A stretch of 8,853 bases of DNA from JBEKYD01 sp049509915 (GTDB lineage Bacteria; Acidobacteriota; Terriglobia; Bryobacterales; Bryobacteraceae), in assembly GCA_049509915.1 (NCBI GenBank), contig JBEKZL010000385.1, positions 1-8,853 on the forward strand. Reading direction: 5' to 3'. Positions 1 through 7,350 of this stretch are shown in pieces. Position 1 is the first letter of the stretch, and the number at the start of each line of letters is the position of its first letter. The notes under the pieces were generated by a model that was given only the letters and a program-made list of their open reading frames with translations, had not been told where the DNA came from and did not search any database. A program made the position numbers and the translations under genes.

Positions 1-1
1 A

Positions 2-598
2 ACCCAAAAGCGGATCTTCGACCCGTTCTTTAGCAGCAAATTTCCAGGCCGGGGCCTGGGTCTGGCCGCGGTGGAGGGAATCGTCCGCTCGCTCGACGGC
101 CGGATTGTGGTCGATAGCGCGGCCGGGGCAGGCACTCGCATGGCGGTGGTTCTGCCTGTTTCCAAAGCTGCCGAGCCGGCGCCCGCCGCGGCCGCGCCCG
201 TTGCGGCCTCCGGCGGATACGGCACCGTCCTGATCGTCGACGATGAGCCGATGATCCGCAAAATGGCCGCCGCTTTGCTGAAAAGACGCGGCATCCCGGT
301 GCTCGAAGCCGGCAACGGCACCGAAGCCATCGAGCGCCTCACCAGCGAGGGGGGCGCCGTGCGCGCCATTCTGCTGGACTTGGCCATGCCCGGAATGCCC
401 GGAGATCAGGCTTTGCCTATCATTCGCAAACTGCGCCCGGACGTCCGCGTGATCGTCAGCAGCGGTTTCCAGGATCGCGACGTGCAAGAGCGCTTCAGCA
501 GCATCGAGGCGTGCAGCTTCCTGCCCAAGCCCTACACCCGCGAGCAACTGCTGGCGGAGATCCTTCCCGCCGTGAGCCGTTACGAGAGGGCCACATGA
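2..598 (+). CDS. Hybrid histidine kinase, C-terminal part (HATPase end plus receiver domain), 5' truncated
   Basis: The reading frame is open from base 2, so the gene begins upstream of the window. The first residues hold the end of a histidine-kinase ATPase domain: an F-box (RIFDPFFSSKF) followed by a G2-type glycine box (GRGLGL, where GTGLGL is more usual) and the closing strand GAGTRMAVVLP. An Ala/Pro-rich linker leads to a CheY-like receiver domain (about 220-595). The receiver keeps the acidic pair (VDDEP), the phospho-acceptor Asp in LLDLAMPGMP (codon 377-379), the Ser of VIVSSGF and the conserved Lys of FLPKPY (codon 527-529), so it looks functional. By family knowledge such proteins autophosphorylate on His and pass the phosphate to their own or another receiver. 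The sensor part is outside the window, so the stimulus is unknown. The stop codon overlaps the start of the next kinase gene (ATGA), implying translational coupling and joint function. An internal GTG at 71 lies inside the ATPase domain and is not a credible start. Confidence 0.9.
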   Translation, partial: TQKRIFDPFFSSKFPGRGLGLAAVEGIVRSLDGRIVVDSAAGAGTRMAVVLPVSKAAEPAPAAAAPVAASGGYGTVLIVDDEPMIRKMAAALLKRRGIPVLEAGNGTEAIERLTSEGGAVRAILLDLAMPGMPGDQALPIIRKLRPDVRVIVSSGFQDRDVQERFSSIEACSFLPKPYTREQLLAEILPAVSRYERAT

Positions 599-1242
599 AT
601 CAACCGTTGCGCGTTCTCTTGATCGAAGACTCCGAAAGCGATGCGGGGCTGATCGTGCGGCACCTGGAAAACGCCGGTTACGCCGTTGCCGCCAGCCGCG
701 TCGAAACCGCCGGCGAGCTGCGCGCCGCGCTGGCCGATCCGGCATACGACGTGATCGTCGCCGATCACCACCTGCCGCATTTCGACGCCCCCTCGGCACT
801 GGCCATGGTGCGCGAAAGCGGCCACGATATCCCGTTCCTGGTGGTCTCCGGCACCATGGGCGAAGAACGCGCCGTGGCCATGATGAAAGCCGGCGCGCAC
901 GACTATGTGATGAAGAGCAATCTGGCGCGTCTGGCACCCGTCGTAGCAAGGGAGGTCCGGGATGCCCTGGCCCGGCGGGAACTTCGCGGCGCCGAGGCGG
1001 AGCGGCTGCGGCTGCAGGATCAATTCCATCGGGCCCAGAAGATGGAAAGCATCGGGCGCCTGGCCGGCGCGGTGGCGCACGATTTCAATAATCTGCTGAC
1101 CGTGATCGCCGGCTACGCGCGCATGGGACTCAGCCAGGTAACTCCCGGGGACGACTTGTACGATGCGTTTACCCAAATCGACCTGGCGGCAAAGCGCGCC
1201 GCCGATCTGGCTCGCCGCCTGCTGGCCTTCAGCCGGCCCTAG
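595..1242 (+). CDS. Receiver-HisKA part of a sensor kinase, ended early by an in-frame TAG
   Basis: The start is ATG 595, overlapping the upstream stop as ATGA; the open frame extends further 5', but conserved receiver sequence begins right here (MNQPLRVLLIEDSESD). Residues 1-125 form a receiver domain with the acidic residues E11/D12, likely phospho-acceptor D57 (VIVADHHLP) and K107 (YVMKSNLARL). Residues about 130-150 look like a short helical linker. Residues 150-215 are a HisKA dimerisation domain whose H-box (GAVAHDFNNLL) places the phospho-acceptor His at H162. Translation then stops at TAG after LLAFSRP, exactly where related kinases continue into the ATPase domain. As it stands the product is a 215-residue protein able to dimerise and possibly accept phosphate, but lacking its own ATP-binding domain. 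It could only be phosphorylated in trans, for example by the neighbouring hybrid kinase or by the detached ATPase half. The break could be a nonsense mutation, a sequencing error or read-through; sequence alone does not decide. Confidence 0.85.
   Translation: MNQPLRVLLIEDSESDAGLIVRHLENAGYAVAASRVETAGELRAALADPAYDVIVADHHLPHFDAPSALAMVRESGHDIPFLVVSGTMGEERAVAMMKAGAHDYVMKSNLARLAPVVAREVRDALARRELRGAEAERLRLQDQFHRAQKMESIGRLAGAVAHDFNNLLTVIAGYARMGLSQVTPGDDLYDAFTQIDLAAKRAADLARRLLAFSRP
1240..1242 (+). other. In-frame TAG splitting the sensor kinase
   Basis: The codon between LLAFSRP and HAEPRD is TAG. In many kinases of this type the sequence after LLxFSR carries a Gln at about this place, so a single C-to-T change of CAG would explain the stop. 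This is an inference from memory of the family, not from an alignment. Confidence 0.7.
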
Positions 1243-1731
1243 CACGCCGAGCCGCGGGACGTTGTCCTGAATGAACTGGTGCGCAATTTCGAGAAGATGC
1301 TGGCCCCCATCCTCGGCAAAGGGATTCAACTCGAAGTGTCGCTCGATCCTTGCGCGGGAGTCCTTCACGCCGACCCCGGCCAGATCGACCAGGTCCTCAT
1401 GAATCTGGCCGTCAACGCCAGGGATGCCATGCCCGAAGGCGGCCGGCTGAGAATCGAAACCGCCTCGATTCCCGCCACCCGCCAGATCCGGATCGCCGTT
1501 AGCGACACCGGCATCGGCATGTCTGCCGACGTGATGGCGCGCATCTTCGAGCCGTTCTTCACCACCAAAGCGGAGGGAAAGGGCACGGGGCTGGGTCTGG
1601 CGACCGTTTATGGAATCGTAAAGCAGGCGCAGGGCGCGATCGAGGTGGCAAGCGAACCCGGCAAAGGCACCACCTTTACCTTGCTGTTCCCGGCCGCGGC
1701 GCCTAAACCGATTGGCAGCCCGGTGCCATAG
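1243..1731 (+). pseudogene. Detached HATPase (ATP-binding) half of the same sensor kinase
   Basis: This stretch is in the same frame as the preceding receiver-HisKA part and begins at the codon after its TAG. It reads HAEPRDVVLNELV and continues into a complete HATPase_c domain. All ATP-binding boxes are intact: N-box (VLMNLAVNARDAMP, Asn codon 1414-1416), G1 (DTGIGM), F-box (IFEPFFTTK) and G2 (GKGTGLGL), with the closing strand GTTFTLLFP. No frameshift or further stop occurs in 162 codons before TAG 1729-1731. There is no convincing independent start: GTG 1279 has no clear ribosome-binding site, and ATG 1297 lies directly behind GAGAAG with no spacer. The simplest reading is the C-terminal half of one kinase gene spanning 595-1731, recently interrupted, or intact if the TAG is an error or is read through. 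It could also be translated alone by re-initiation. It ends 29 nt from the convergent receptor gene. Confidence 0.75.
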
Positions 1732-1760
1732 TGCCGCTTCGGCGACCGCCTCGCGTCGTT

Positions 1761-4700
1761 TCAGAAATACAATTTGAGGCCGAATTGAATCTGCCGCGCC
1801 ACCGCCGAGGATGCGGCCAGCAGGCCGAAACTCGAATTTCCGATGGTCAATTCCGGACTGTTCGCCGCCGGCAGAAAGAACGCCGGCGTATTGCTGATAT
1901 TGAAGGCCTCGGCGCGAAATTGCAGCCGCACCCGTTCCCGGATCGCGAAGTTTCTGAAAACCGAAAAATCCAGGTTCCTGGTCCCCGGCCCGCGCCCCGC
2001 TCGCCGCGCCAGATCGCCAAACTCCGTAATCGGCGTGCCATTGACATTGATCGCTTGCCCGGGTTCGGTAAAGGCCGCCGGATTGAACCACCCATTGGGG
2101 CCTGGATCCGGTAAATAAGGCGATACCCCCGTCACCGCGTTGGGAAGATTGTAGGTGGTGAATAACTGGCCGGACGCCGAATTGGGAGTCCGGATGTCGG
2201 TGGGAAAGCCGCTCTCCAGCGTCAGAATTCCGTTAGCCGCCCAGCCGCCCAGAACTGCCCGCAATACCCCCGGGTCGTGCGCCCAATGCTTCCCCGCGCC
2301 GAAGGGCAGCTCATAACCCACGCTCGCCACGAAAACGTTCGGCAGATCCAACGGAGCGTAGGACTTCTCCTTGTGCAGGTTCCAGCTATCCAGAGGATTG
2401 GTGGTGCCGCCGTTCTGGCTGAAAGAGCTGTTCCCGCCCGTGCCGTTGGCCTCCAGGTTCTTCGAACGCGTATAATTCACCAGGAAATTCAAACCCGCCG
2501 TCAGGCGCTTTTCGGCCCGCAGGTTCAGAGCGTTGTAGAAGTTGTTGCCCGCCGATGAATCCATCACCACCTGGTTTCCCACGTTGGGAAACTTGCGGCA
2601 GGCCTGAGTCGTGCATCCGGCCATGCCGACGGCCCAGGGAATCTGGTTGAGATTGACCCGGCTGGTGAGGTGATTGCCTCGCTCGGCCGAATAAGTCGCT
2701 TCCAAGACAAGACTCTTGGTGGCCTGATACTGCAGGCCCAGATTCCACTCATAGAGCTGCGCCGGCCGGCTGTTATTGAAATCCGCCGTGCGGATCAGCA
2801 AGCCCAAACTATTCTGTGGCGTGAACGAGCTGAGATTTGGGGACATCGGCCCGACCGCGATCGGCGTACTCAGATTGATAGGAGGCGCCAACGTGCTGGT
2901 CGCGCTCACCGACGGCGTTATCACCGTGGGCGCATTCGGAGGATTCGCGCCAAATACGGTTGACTGCTGATTCGGCGATCGCGGCCCGTAAAACATTCCC
3001 GTCCCTCCCCGTACGGTCAGGCGGCTGGAAGGGCTGTAAGCAAAGCCCAACCGCGGGGCGAAGTCTAAGTGGTGGCCTTTCACGATCGCGTCGGAGTAGC
3101 CGTTTTGGCCCGGCAGGACGAACTCGCCCGTGGCGGCGTCAAAGAGGGCGCCTTTGTTCTTGGCGTCGACCGGCTGTGTGAACAGCTCGTAACGAACCCC
3201 CAGGTTGATCGTCAGCCGCGAGCTCAGCTTCCAATCGTCCTGGACATACACCCCGGCGTATATGTCCCGGAGACGGGCCCAATCGAGTAACTGCGTCCCG
3301 GTAAGTTGCGCCGGATCGCCGAGTAAGAAGTCGGCGAGCGGCGCGCCCGAGTTCGGCGAGTTGGACGATGATGTGAAAATGGGTCCAAAAACCGTTTCGC
3401 CCCCTCCGTAGACGGTGTCGAAACGGTCCCTGCGGATGTCGCCTCCTATCTTGATCGAATGGTTGCCTCTGTTCCAGGAAAGGTCGTCGGCGCCCTCGAA
3501 CAGGTTCTCGATGTTCAGGTTTGGCGTCGCCGAGCCGATGAGCTGAAACTCGTTGGTTCCACCGGTGTTCTGGCCGGACGATGAAAACAGGATTTGCGGA
3601 TATGCCAGAACCGGGAAGGGGTACATGGCAACCCCGTTCTGGCTGGCAAACGTCACTCCCTGGCTCAAGTCCAAAGGCTCCTGGTTCCCGTTGTGCCGCG
3701 AGTATCCGAAGCGCGCTTCGTTCACCACGTTCGGCGTAAACACTTCGACGTCGTTCAAGGTGCCGCTGACGGAATTATTGATGCCGTCCGTGCCGCCTCC
3801 CAGGAACCCGTTAAAGTTTCCCGGACTGGTGTTCGACTGAATGGCGCGGGAAATGCGCCCGAACAAGGTGTTCTTCTCGCTGAACTGATGGTCGATCCGG
3901 ACGTCGAATTGGTCGCTGTCGAAAGGCTGGCTGCCGGAAAACAAATAATTGCGGGACAGCGCCCCGGCGGAGCCGAAATTCGGCTGCGGCAAAAGATTGA
4001 GGGTAGCTACCGCACCGGCATTCAGGCGGGACGCGGGAATCTGATTCCCCGGGAACGGAGTGCTGACCACCGTGCCGTTGGCCGCCAACTGTCTCGCCGC
4101 CGGGTCGAAAATCGTATAAGGATAGCTGGAAAAATTGCCGCTGCGAAACGAATCGGGCGGAATGTCTTCAATCGTCGACGAAGCCGAAGTAACTCGCCGC
4201 AGACCTTCATAGTCCACGAAAAAGAACGTCTTGTTTCGACCGTTGTAAACTTTCGGAATCACAATCGGGCCGCCCAGCGTACAACCGAATTGATTTTGCT
4301 TATAGGGCTGCTTGGCTGCCCCCGCGGCGTTGGAAAAGAAATTGTTGGAGTCCATGGCGTCGTTGCGCAGAAACTCCCAGCAATCGCCGTTCGCGGTATT
4401 GGTGCCGGATTTGGTGGTGGCGCTCACGATGGTTCCCGCCGAGCGGCCAAACTCGGCGCTGTAGTTATTGGTCTTGACTTTAAACTCGAAGATAGCGTCT
4501 ACCGAGGGCGTGTAGTTAATGCCGGTCACACCGATTCCGCCGGCCGTAGCCATGGTGTTATTGTCGATGCCGTCCAGCAGAATGTCATTGTTCTGGAACC
4601 GTCCTCCTCCCGCCACGAAGGGGAGATTCGAGGCAACCCCTTTTACCGGCGCCGAATTGCCCGAAAGCAGCCCGAGCGTCCAGACATCCCGGCCGTTGAG

Positions 4701-5135
4701 CGGCATGTCCATGATTTTGGTGTTGTCGATCACCTGGCCGAGGGACGAAGTCACACTGTCCAGCAGCGGGGCGGCGGCCGTCACTTCGACCGATTGCTGC
4801 ACCACGCCCGGCTCGAGCGTCACCGGCAGCCGGAGCGTCTGATCGACCGCGAGGGTGATGGCGGTGAACTGCTGGCCCTTGAACCCGTTCGCGGCCACCG
4901 TAACCGAGTAGGTCCCGCGCTGCAGGTAGGGCGCGTTGAAGTCGCCCCGTTCATTAGTAACTGTCTCCCGGCGCTCTCCCGTCTGGGTTTCGAGTATGCT
5001 CACCTTCGCTCCCACAATGGCGGCGTCCGACGCATCGTGAACATAGCCCGTGATTGTACCCGTCGATACCTGGGCAGAGACAGAGTAACCGCCGATCAGA
5101 CACAGCGCTGCGTAGCGGAAATACCTGGATATCAT
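1761..5135 (-). CDS. TonB-dependent receptor-like outer-membrane protein with carboxypeptidase-regulatory-like N-domain (Oar type)
   Basis: A 1,124-residue protein, typical in length for the large receptor-like family of Acidobacteriota. ATG 5135 is chosen because an AAGGTGGGAG ribosome-binding site ends 5 nt upstream; GTG 5147 would lie inside that site. Residues 1-21 are a signal peptide (SVSA cleavage). Residues about 26-108 form a carboxypeptidase-regulatory-like beta-sandwich (GTITGYVHDASDAAIVGAKV ... GTYSVTV). Residues about 125-245 form the plug (MPLNGRD, ILLDGIDNN, EFGRSAGTIVSATTKSGT). The rest, to 1124, is a beta-barrel, ending in the Phe-terminated strand QFGLKLYF expected for outer-membrane barrel insertion. 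No clear TonB box is visible. Family knowledge suggests uptake or binding of carbohydrate- or peptide-derived ligands at the outer membrane. It sits 41 nt behind the secreted hydrolase gene on the same strand, so the two are probably co-transcribed, the hydrolase generating the ligand. Substrate unknown. Cysteines at 252 and 285 replace small residues I would expect there. Confidence 0.9.
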   Translation of the reverse strand: MISRYFRYAALCLIGGYSVSAQVSTGTITGYVHDASDAAIVGAKVSILETQTGERRETVTNERGDFNAPYLQRGTYSVTVAANGFKGQQFTAITLAVDQTLRLPVTLEPGVVQQSVEVTAAAPLLDSVTSSLGQVIDNTKIMDMPLNGRDVWTLGLLSGNSAPVKGVASNLPFVAGGGRFQNNDILLDGIDNNTMATAGGIGVTGINYTPSVDAIFEFKVKTNNYSAEFGRSAGTIVSATTKSGTNTANGDCWEFLRNDAMDSNNFFSNAAGAAKQPYKQNQFGCTLGGPIVIPKVYNGRNKTFFFVDYEGLRRVTSASSTIEDIPPDSFRSGNFSSYPYTIFDPAARQLAANGTVVSTPFPGNQIPASRLNAGAVATLNLLPQPNFGSAGALSRNYLFSGSQPFDSDQFDVRIDHQFSEKNTLFGRISRAIQSNTSPGNFNGFLGGGTDGINNSVSGTLNDVEVFTPNVVNEARFGYSRHNGNQEPLDLSQGVTFASQNGVAMYPFPVLAYPQILFSSSGQNTGGTNEFQLIGSATPNLNIENLFEGADDLSWNRGNHSIKIGGDIRRDRFDTVYGGGETVFGPIFTSSSNSPNSGAPLADFLLGDPAQLTGTQLLDWARLRDIYAGVYVQDDWKLSSRLTINLGVRYELFTQPVDAKNKGALFDAATGEFVLPGQNGYSDAIVKGHHLDFAPRLGFAYSPSSRLTVRGGTGMFYGPRSPNQQSTVFGANPPNAPTVITPSVSATSTLAPPINLSTPIAVGPMSPNLSSFTPQNSLGLLIRTADFNNSRPAQLYEWNLGLQYQATKSLVLEATYSAERGNHLTSRVNLNQIPWAVGMAGCTTQACRKFPNVGNQVVMDSSAGNNFYNALNLRAEKRLTAGLNFLVNYTRSKNLEANGTGGNSSFSQNGGTTNPLDSWNLHKEKSYAPLDLPNVFVASVGYELPFGAGKHWAHDPGVLRAVLGGWAANGILTLESGFPTDIRTPNSASGQLFTTYNLPNAVTGVSPYLPDPGPNGWFNPAAFTEPGQAINVNGTPITEFGDLARRAGRGPGTRNLDFSVFRNFAIRERVRLQFRAEAFNISNTPAFFLPAANSPELTIGNSSFGLLAASSAVARQIQFGLKLYF

Positions 5136-5176
5136 ACTAACTCCCACCTTTCTGCTATGCCTTCATGGCCGGACCC
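5136..5176 (-). promoter_or_regulatory. Short intercistronic gap with strong ribosome-binding site
   Basis: Only 41 nt separate the hydrolase stop (TAG, 5179-5177) from the receptor ATG (5135). The gap holds AAGGTGGGAG with a 5-nt spacer (TTAGT) before the ATG, and no visible hairpin-plus-T-run terminator. This supports an operon and decides the receptor start. Confidence 0.6.
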
Positions 5177-7150
5177 CTAATCGAGCACCACCAACTCGTA
5201 ATCGACGAGCCGAGGCACCGTAAACTCGCTGTACACCCCGGCGGCGCGCACCGCCAGCGCACCCGGACTGCGGACGGTTCGCGCCGACCGGAAATCGCCC
5301 GCAATCCGGACGTGGATCCCTTCCATCGGAACCGGCGCGAAATAGCCGGTTTCTGAGTGGCCGCTCAGGTTGACCAGGTGCAGCAGCGTGTGCCCGCCCT
5401 GCCGCATCAGGCTCATCTCCACCAGCCGGTGCGCGTCGGTCAGAATCTGCCGCCGCGGCTCCAGCCGGTCGAAGAGGTCGCGAAACAGACCGGCGTGGGC
5501 CGGCAGGCTAAGCCGGTAGTACAGATCGCCCAGGTTCCACGGAATCCATGTCACTGTCCCTTTCCCGGCGCGCTCGCTCACCAGGGCGGGAATATCGGTA
5601 TCGTGCATGTCGATATGCACGAACTCCGGCGGGCCGATCAGCGATGGCGGAATCAGCGTCAGCGCGTGCGGCCCGGGCCCGCCCGTCTTCACCGTTGTGA
5701 ACGGGCCGTTCAGCAGCAACAGGTTGGTGTCCTTGAGAGACGGAAACGCGGCACGATCGCGAATCCGAATGTATCCCTTCACATCGCTCTCGGTCCGCTC
5801 CACCGGAGCCACCTCGAATTCGGGCGCGACCGCGCTCGCGATCAGCACTTTTCCCCCACCTTCCGCGTACTGCCGCAGCGCGGCGGGCGCCCAATCGGTG
5901 GCGATCGCCACATCGAAATCGCGCTTGCCCATCCAGTCCAGGTTGTCGGAGACGGCGAAGGGAATGTGCTCCTCGCTCAACAGGCGGAACATGCCGCGGT
6001 ACGAGTCCTGGCCATAGGTGCGGCCGGTGCCCGCCGGAGAGCCCAGCAGCACCACTCGCGCGGCGCTGGATTGATGGACGTAGTACTGTTCGTTGGCCGC
6101 CGCCCAGCGAAAAATCGGCTTCACCGCTTCCAGCGCCTGGCGATCCTCCAGATCGAGCGTCCCGTTCACCTCGAAGGTGAGCGCGCCGCCGTGCGCCATG
6201 TTTTGCCAGCTCCGCAGCGCAATCTCCTCTGGCGGCACGGTGGCGAAGCGCCACCAATAATCCACGAACTGCATGTTCAGGTTTACGGCCATTTTGCCCG
6301 GCTGGCTGTTGCGTGCGCGGTTCACGTTATCGCTGGCCGAATAGGGCCAAAGCGGCAGCGGGCGCGTCACCGCCGTGTTCGATTCCGACATGATGCCGTC
6401 GGTCGATTCCTGGACGTAATTGAAGTAGCCGGCTTGCGGGCGCTTTTCGCGGATCAGCGTGCCGATGGCCGCTGCTACTTCGCGCGAGGAGCGGAACATG
6501 AATTGGCGGTAATCGTCGTCCGGCGTATCCGGAATCTCCTTGTGGAACTGCTCGCGGTAAAGGCGCTGGCATTGGTCGCAGTGGCAAAGGCCGACGGGGC
6601 GGCCGCTGTAATCCCGCGACTGGTTGCCGAACATGTTGAAGAACAGGCCATCCACGTCGTACTTTTCCAGCGCTTCCGCCAGAATCTTCATGGCCTGGAC
6701 GCGGTAGTAGCCGCCGTTGATGCAGGTCGAGTAGAGGCCGTTATAAATGACCGGCTCGCCGTTTGCCTGGCGAAAGAACCACTCCGGATGGGCATCGAAC
6801 ACCGCTTTGGGCGTTTTGCTGAAATCGAAGCGGCCCACTACGCGGATGTCGTGCGCGTGCGCTCCCCGCAAAACGTCGCCGAACATGTCGCGCCCCGGCG
6901 GGAGGTCCGGGCTAGGGTAGTGAAATGGGACGGTGGTCGGATAATACGCGACAATGCCGCCCATGCCCTCGAGCAGCACGTTGGCCCGCATATCCGCCAA
7001 CTGCCCGATCAGCCGCGCCGTGTCCATTCCGGCATCGGTCTGCCGCAGGTTGGTCTGCACCCAGCGGATCGGCTCGCGCATCCACCAGCCTTCCTGGGCG
7101 GAGGCCGAGACGGCCAGAATTCCCAACATCGCGAGCGCTTGCTTCCTCAT
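5177..7150 (-). CDS. Secreted glycoside-hydrolase-like protein (TIM barrel plus beta-galactosidase trimerisation-like domain)
   Basis: A 657-residue protein from ATG 7150. That start directly begins a signal peptide (MRKQALAMLGILAVSASA, cleavage near residue 18) and has AAAGGG 9 nt upstream; in-frame ATG 7195 lies inside the proposed promoter. Residues about 25-345 look like a TIM barrel of the hypothetical-glycosidase/GH42-like type: WVQTNLRQTD, NVLLEGMGG, VVGRFDFSKT, HPEWFFRQANGEPV and the strand YDVDGLFFNMFG. A Cys cluster, GLCHCDQC (C189, C191, C194), follows the DGLFFN strand and resembles metal-binding Cys groups in related barrels. Residues about 360-560 look like the class-I-amidotransferase-like trimerisation domain of such enzymes (RVVLLGSP, GMFRLLSEEHIPF, LRQYAEGGGKVLIAS). 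The C-terminus is beta-rich (HTLLHLVNLSG, YELVVLD). Acidic candidates for catalysis include D165, D167 and E256, but none is proven and the protein could be a non-catalytic glycan binder. Probably exported to act on a glycan, with the receptor downstream importing or binding the product. Family assignment is tentative. Confidence 0.75.
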   Translation of the reverse strand: MRKQALAMLGILAVSASAQEGWWMREPIRWVQTNLRQTDAGMDTARLIGQLADMRANVLLEGMGGIVAYYPTTVPFHYPSPDLPPGRDMFGDVLRGAHAHDIRVVGRFDFSKTPKAVFDAHPEWFFRQANGEPVIYNGLYSTCINGGYYRVQAMKILAEALEKYDVDGLFFNMFGNQSRDYSGRPVGLCHCDQCQRLYREQFHKEIPDTPDDDYRQFMFRSSREVAAAIGTLIREKRPQAGYFNYVQESTDGIMSESNTAVTRPLPLWPYSASDNVNRARNSQPGKMAVNLNMQFVDYWWRFATVPPEEIALRSWQNMAHGGALTFEVNGTLDLEDRQALEAVKPIFRWAAANEQYYVHQSSAARVVLLGSPAGTGRTYGQDSYRGMFRLLSEEHIPFAVSDNLDWMGKRDFDVAIATDWAPAALRQYAEGGGKVLIASAVAPEFEVAPVERTESDVKGYIRIRDRAAFPSLKDTNLLLLNGPFTTVKTGGPGPHALTLIPPSLIGPPEFVHIDMHDTDIPALVSERAGKGTVTWIPWNLGDLYYRLSLPAHAGLFRDLFDRLEPRRQILTDAHRLVEMSLMRQGGHTLLHLVNLSGHSETGYFAPVPMEGIHVRIAGDFRSARTVRSPGALAVRAAGVYSEFTVPRLVDYELVVLD

Positions 7151-7181
7151 AGCCCCAAGCCCTTTGGCATCGATCTGCGCA

Positions 7182-7196
7182 AATGGTACGTCCATT
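7182..7196. promoter_or_regulatory. Candidate FadR-type operator over the -10 box of the hydrolase operon
   Basis: AATGGTACGTCCATT is an inverted repeat with 5-bp arms (AATGG/CCATT) and a 5-nt centre. It overlaps the proposed -10 hexamer and differs at one position from the TGGT-N3-ACCA pattern typical of FadR-subfamily operators (general family knowledge). A bound regulator here would block transcription. Binding by the neighbouring regulator is inferred. Confidence 0.35.
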
Positions 7197-7211
7197 AGGC
7201 CAATTTGTCAA
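7183..7211 (-). promoter_or_regulatory. Putative sigma70-type promoter of the hydrolase-receptor operon
   Basis: Read on the minus strand: TTGACA (7211-7206), a 17-nt spacer, then TACCAT (7188-7183, four of six matches to TATAAT). Transcription would begin near 7176, giving a leader of about 25 nt before ATG 7150 that contains the ribosome-binding site. The same hexamers at the same spacing occur in front of the lactate permease gene. Not experimentally supported. Confidence 0.5.
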
Positions 7212-7350
7212 TGACTTACATGAGTAACGATCCACCTGGGGACTCGACCTTCCCACGGGCGGAGCCCGCGTTAGGTTCGCCAGAAAGATGTGAGTCCGCT
7301 CAGTACCGTCCATTTGGCGGTAACAGCGAGATCTGTCATGATGAAGTAAT
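7197..7350. promoter_or_regulatory. Divergent intergenic region between hydrolase operon and regulator
   Basis: Besides the minus-strand promoter, this region holds a GC-rich hairpin (7256-7268, CGGGC/GCCCG with loop GGA and no T-run) and an imperfect palindrome in front of the regulator (7305-7321). A weak regulator promoter can be drawn as TTGGCG (7314-7319), 17 nt, CATGAT (7337-7342), with only GAAG (7343-7346) as a poor ribosome-binding site before ATG 7351. No small gene is evident. Confidence 0.4.
7304..7321. promoter_or_regulatory. Candidate operator in front of the regulator gene, near-copy of the hydrolase-side site
   Basis: TACCGTCCATTTGGC (7304-7318) nearly repeats TACGTCCATTAGGC (7187-7200), with one inserted base and one substitution. 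The stretch 7305-7321 is also an imperfect 17-bp palindrome (ACCG.C.A/T.G.CGGT pairs). It overlaps the weak -35 candidate of the regulator, so autoregulation is a reasonable guess. Confidence 0.3.

Noticed and set aside
511..594. Upstream ATG 511 as start of the receiver-HisKA gene
   Set aside because: It would overlap the end of the upstream receiver domain by 28 codons. ATG 595 begins exactly at conserved receiver sequence and forms an ATGA overlap.
1733..1743. Hairpin GCCG-CTT-CGGC between convergent genes as a terminator
   Set aside because: The stem is only 4 bp with no T-run on either side; I see no convincing terminator in the 29-nt gap.
580..2091. Long minus-strand open frame opposite the kinase genes (503 codons)
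   Set aside because: It is antisense to sequence with clear kinase motifs, its translation shows no recognisable domain, and it extends across the end of the receptor gene. High-GC codon use opens such frames.
5136..5147. GTG 5147 as the receptor start
   Set aside because: The GTG is part of the AAGGTGGGAG ribosome-binding site for ATG 5135, which begins a normal signal peptide.
3594..5180. Plus-strand open frame of 528 codons opposite the receptor gene
   Set aside because: The opposite strand encodes an unmistakable receptor with signal peptide, plug and barrel. The plus-strand translation is Arg/Val/Gly-rich without a domain.
7151..7195. ATG 7195 as the hydrolase start
   Set aside because: It would place 15 residues before a good signal peptide and lies within the proposed -35/-10 spacer. 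ATG 7150 has its own ribosome-binding site.
5357..7198. Plus-strand open frame of 613 codons opposite the hydrolase gene
   Set aside because: The minus strand has a signal peptide, ribosome-binding site and a coherent fold pattern. The plus-strand product is rich in Arg, His, Gln and Val, as expected for a mirror frame.
7256..7268. Hairpin CGGGC-GGA-GCCCG as a terminator or attenuator
   Set aside because: No T-run follows, and it lies between divergent genes where a terminator is not expected. A 5-bp GC stem is common by chance at this GC content.
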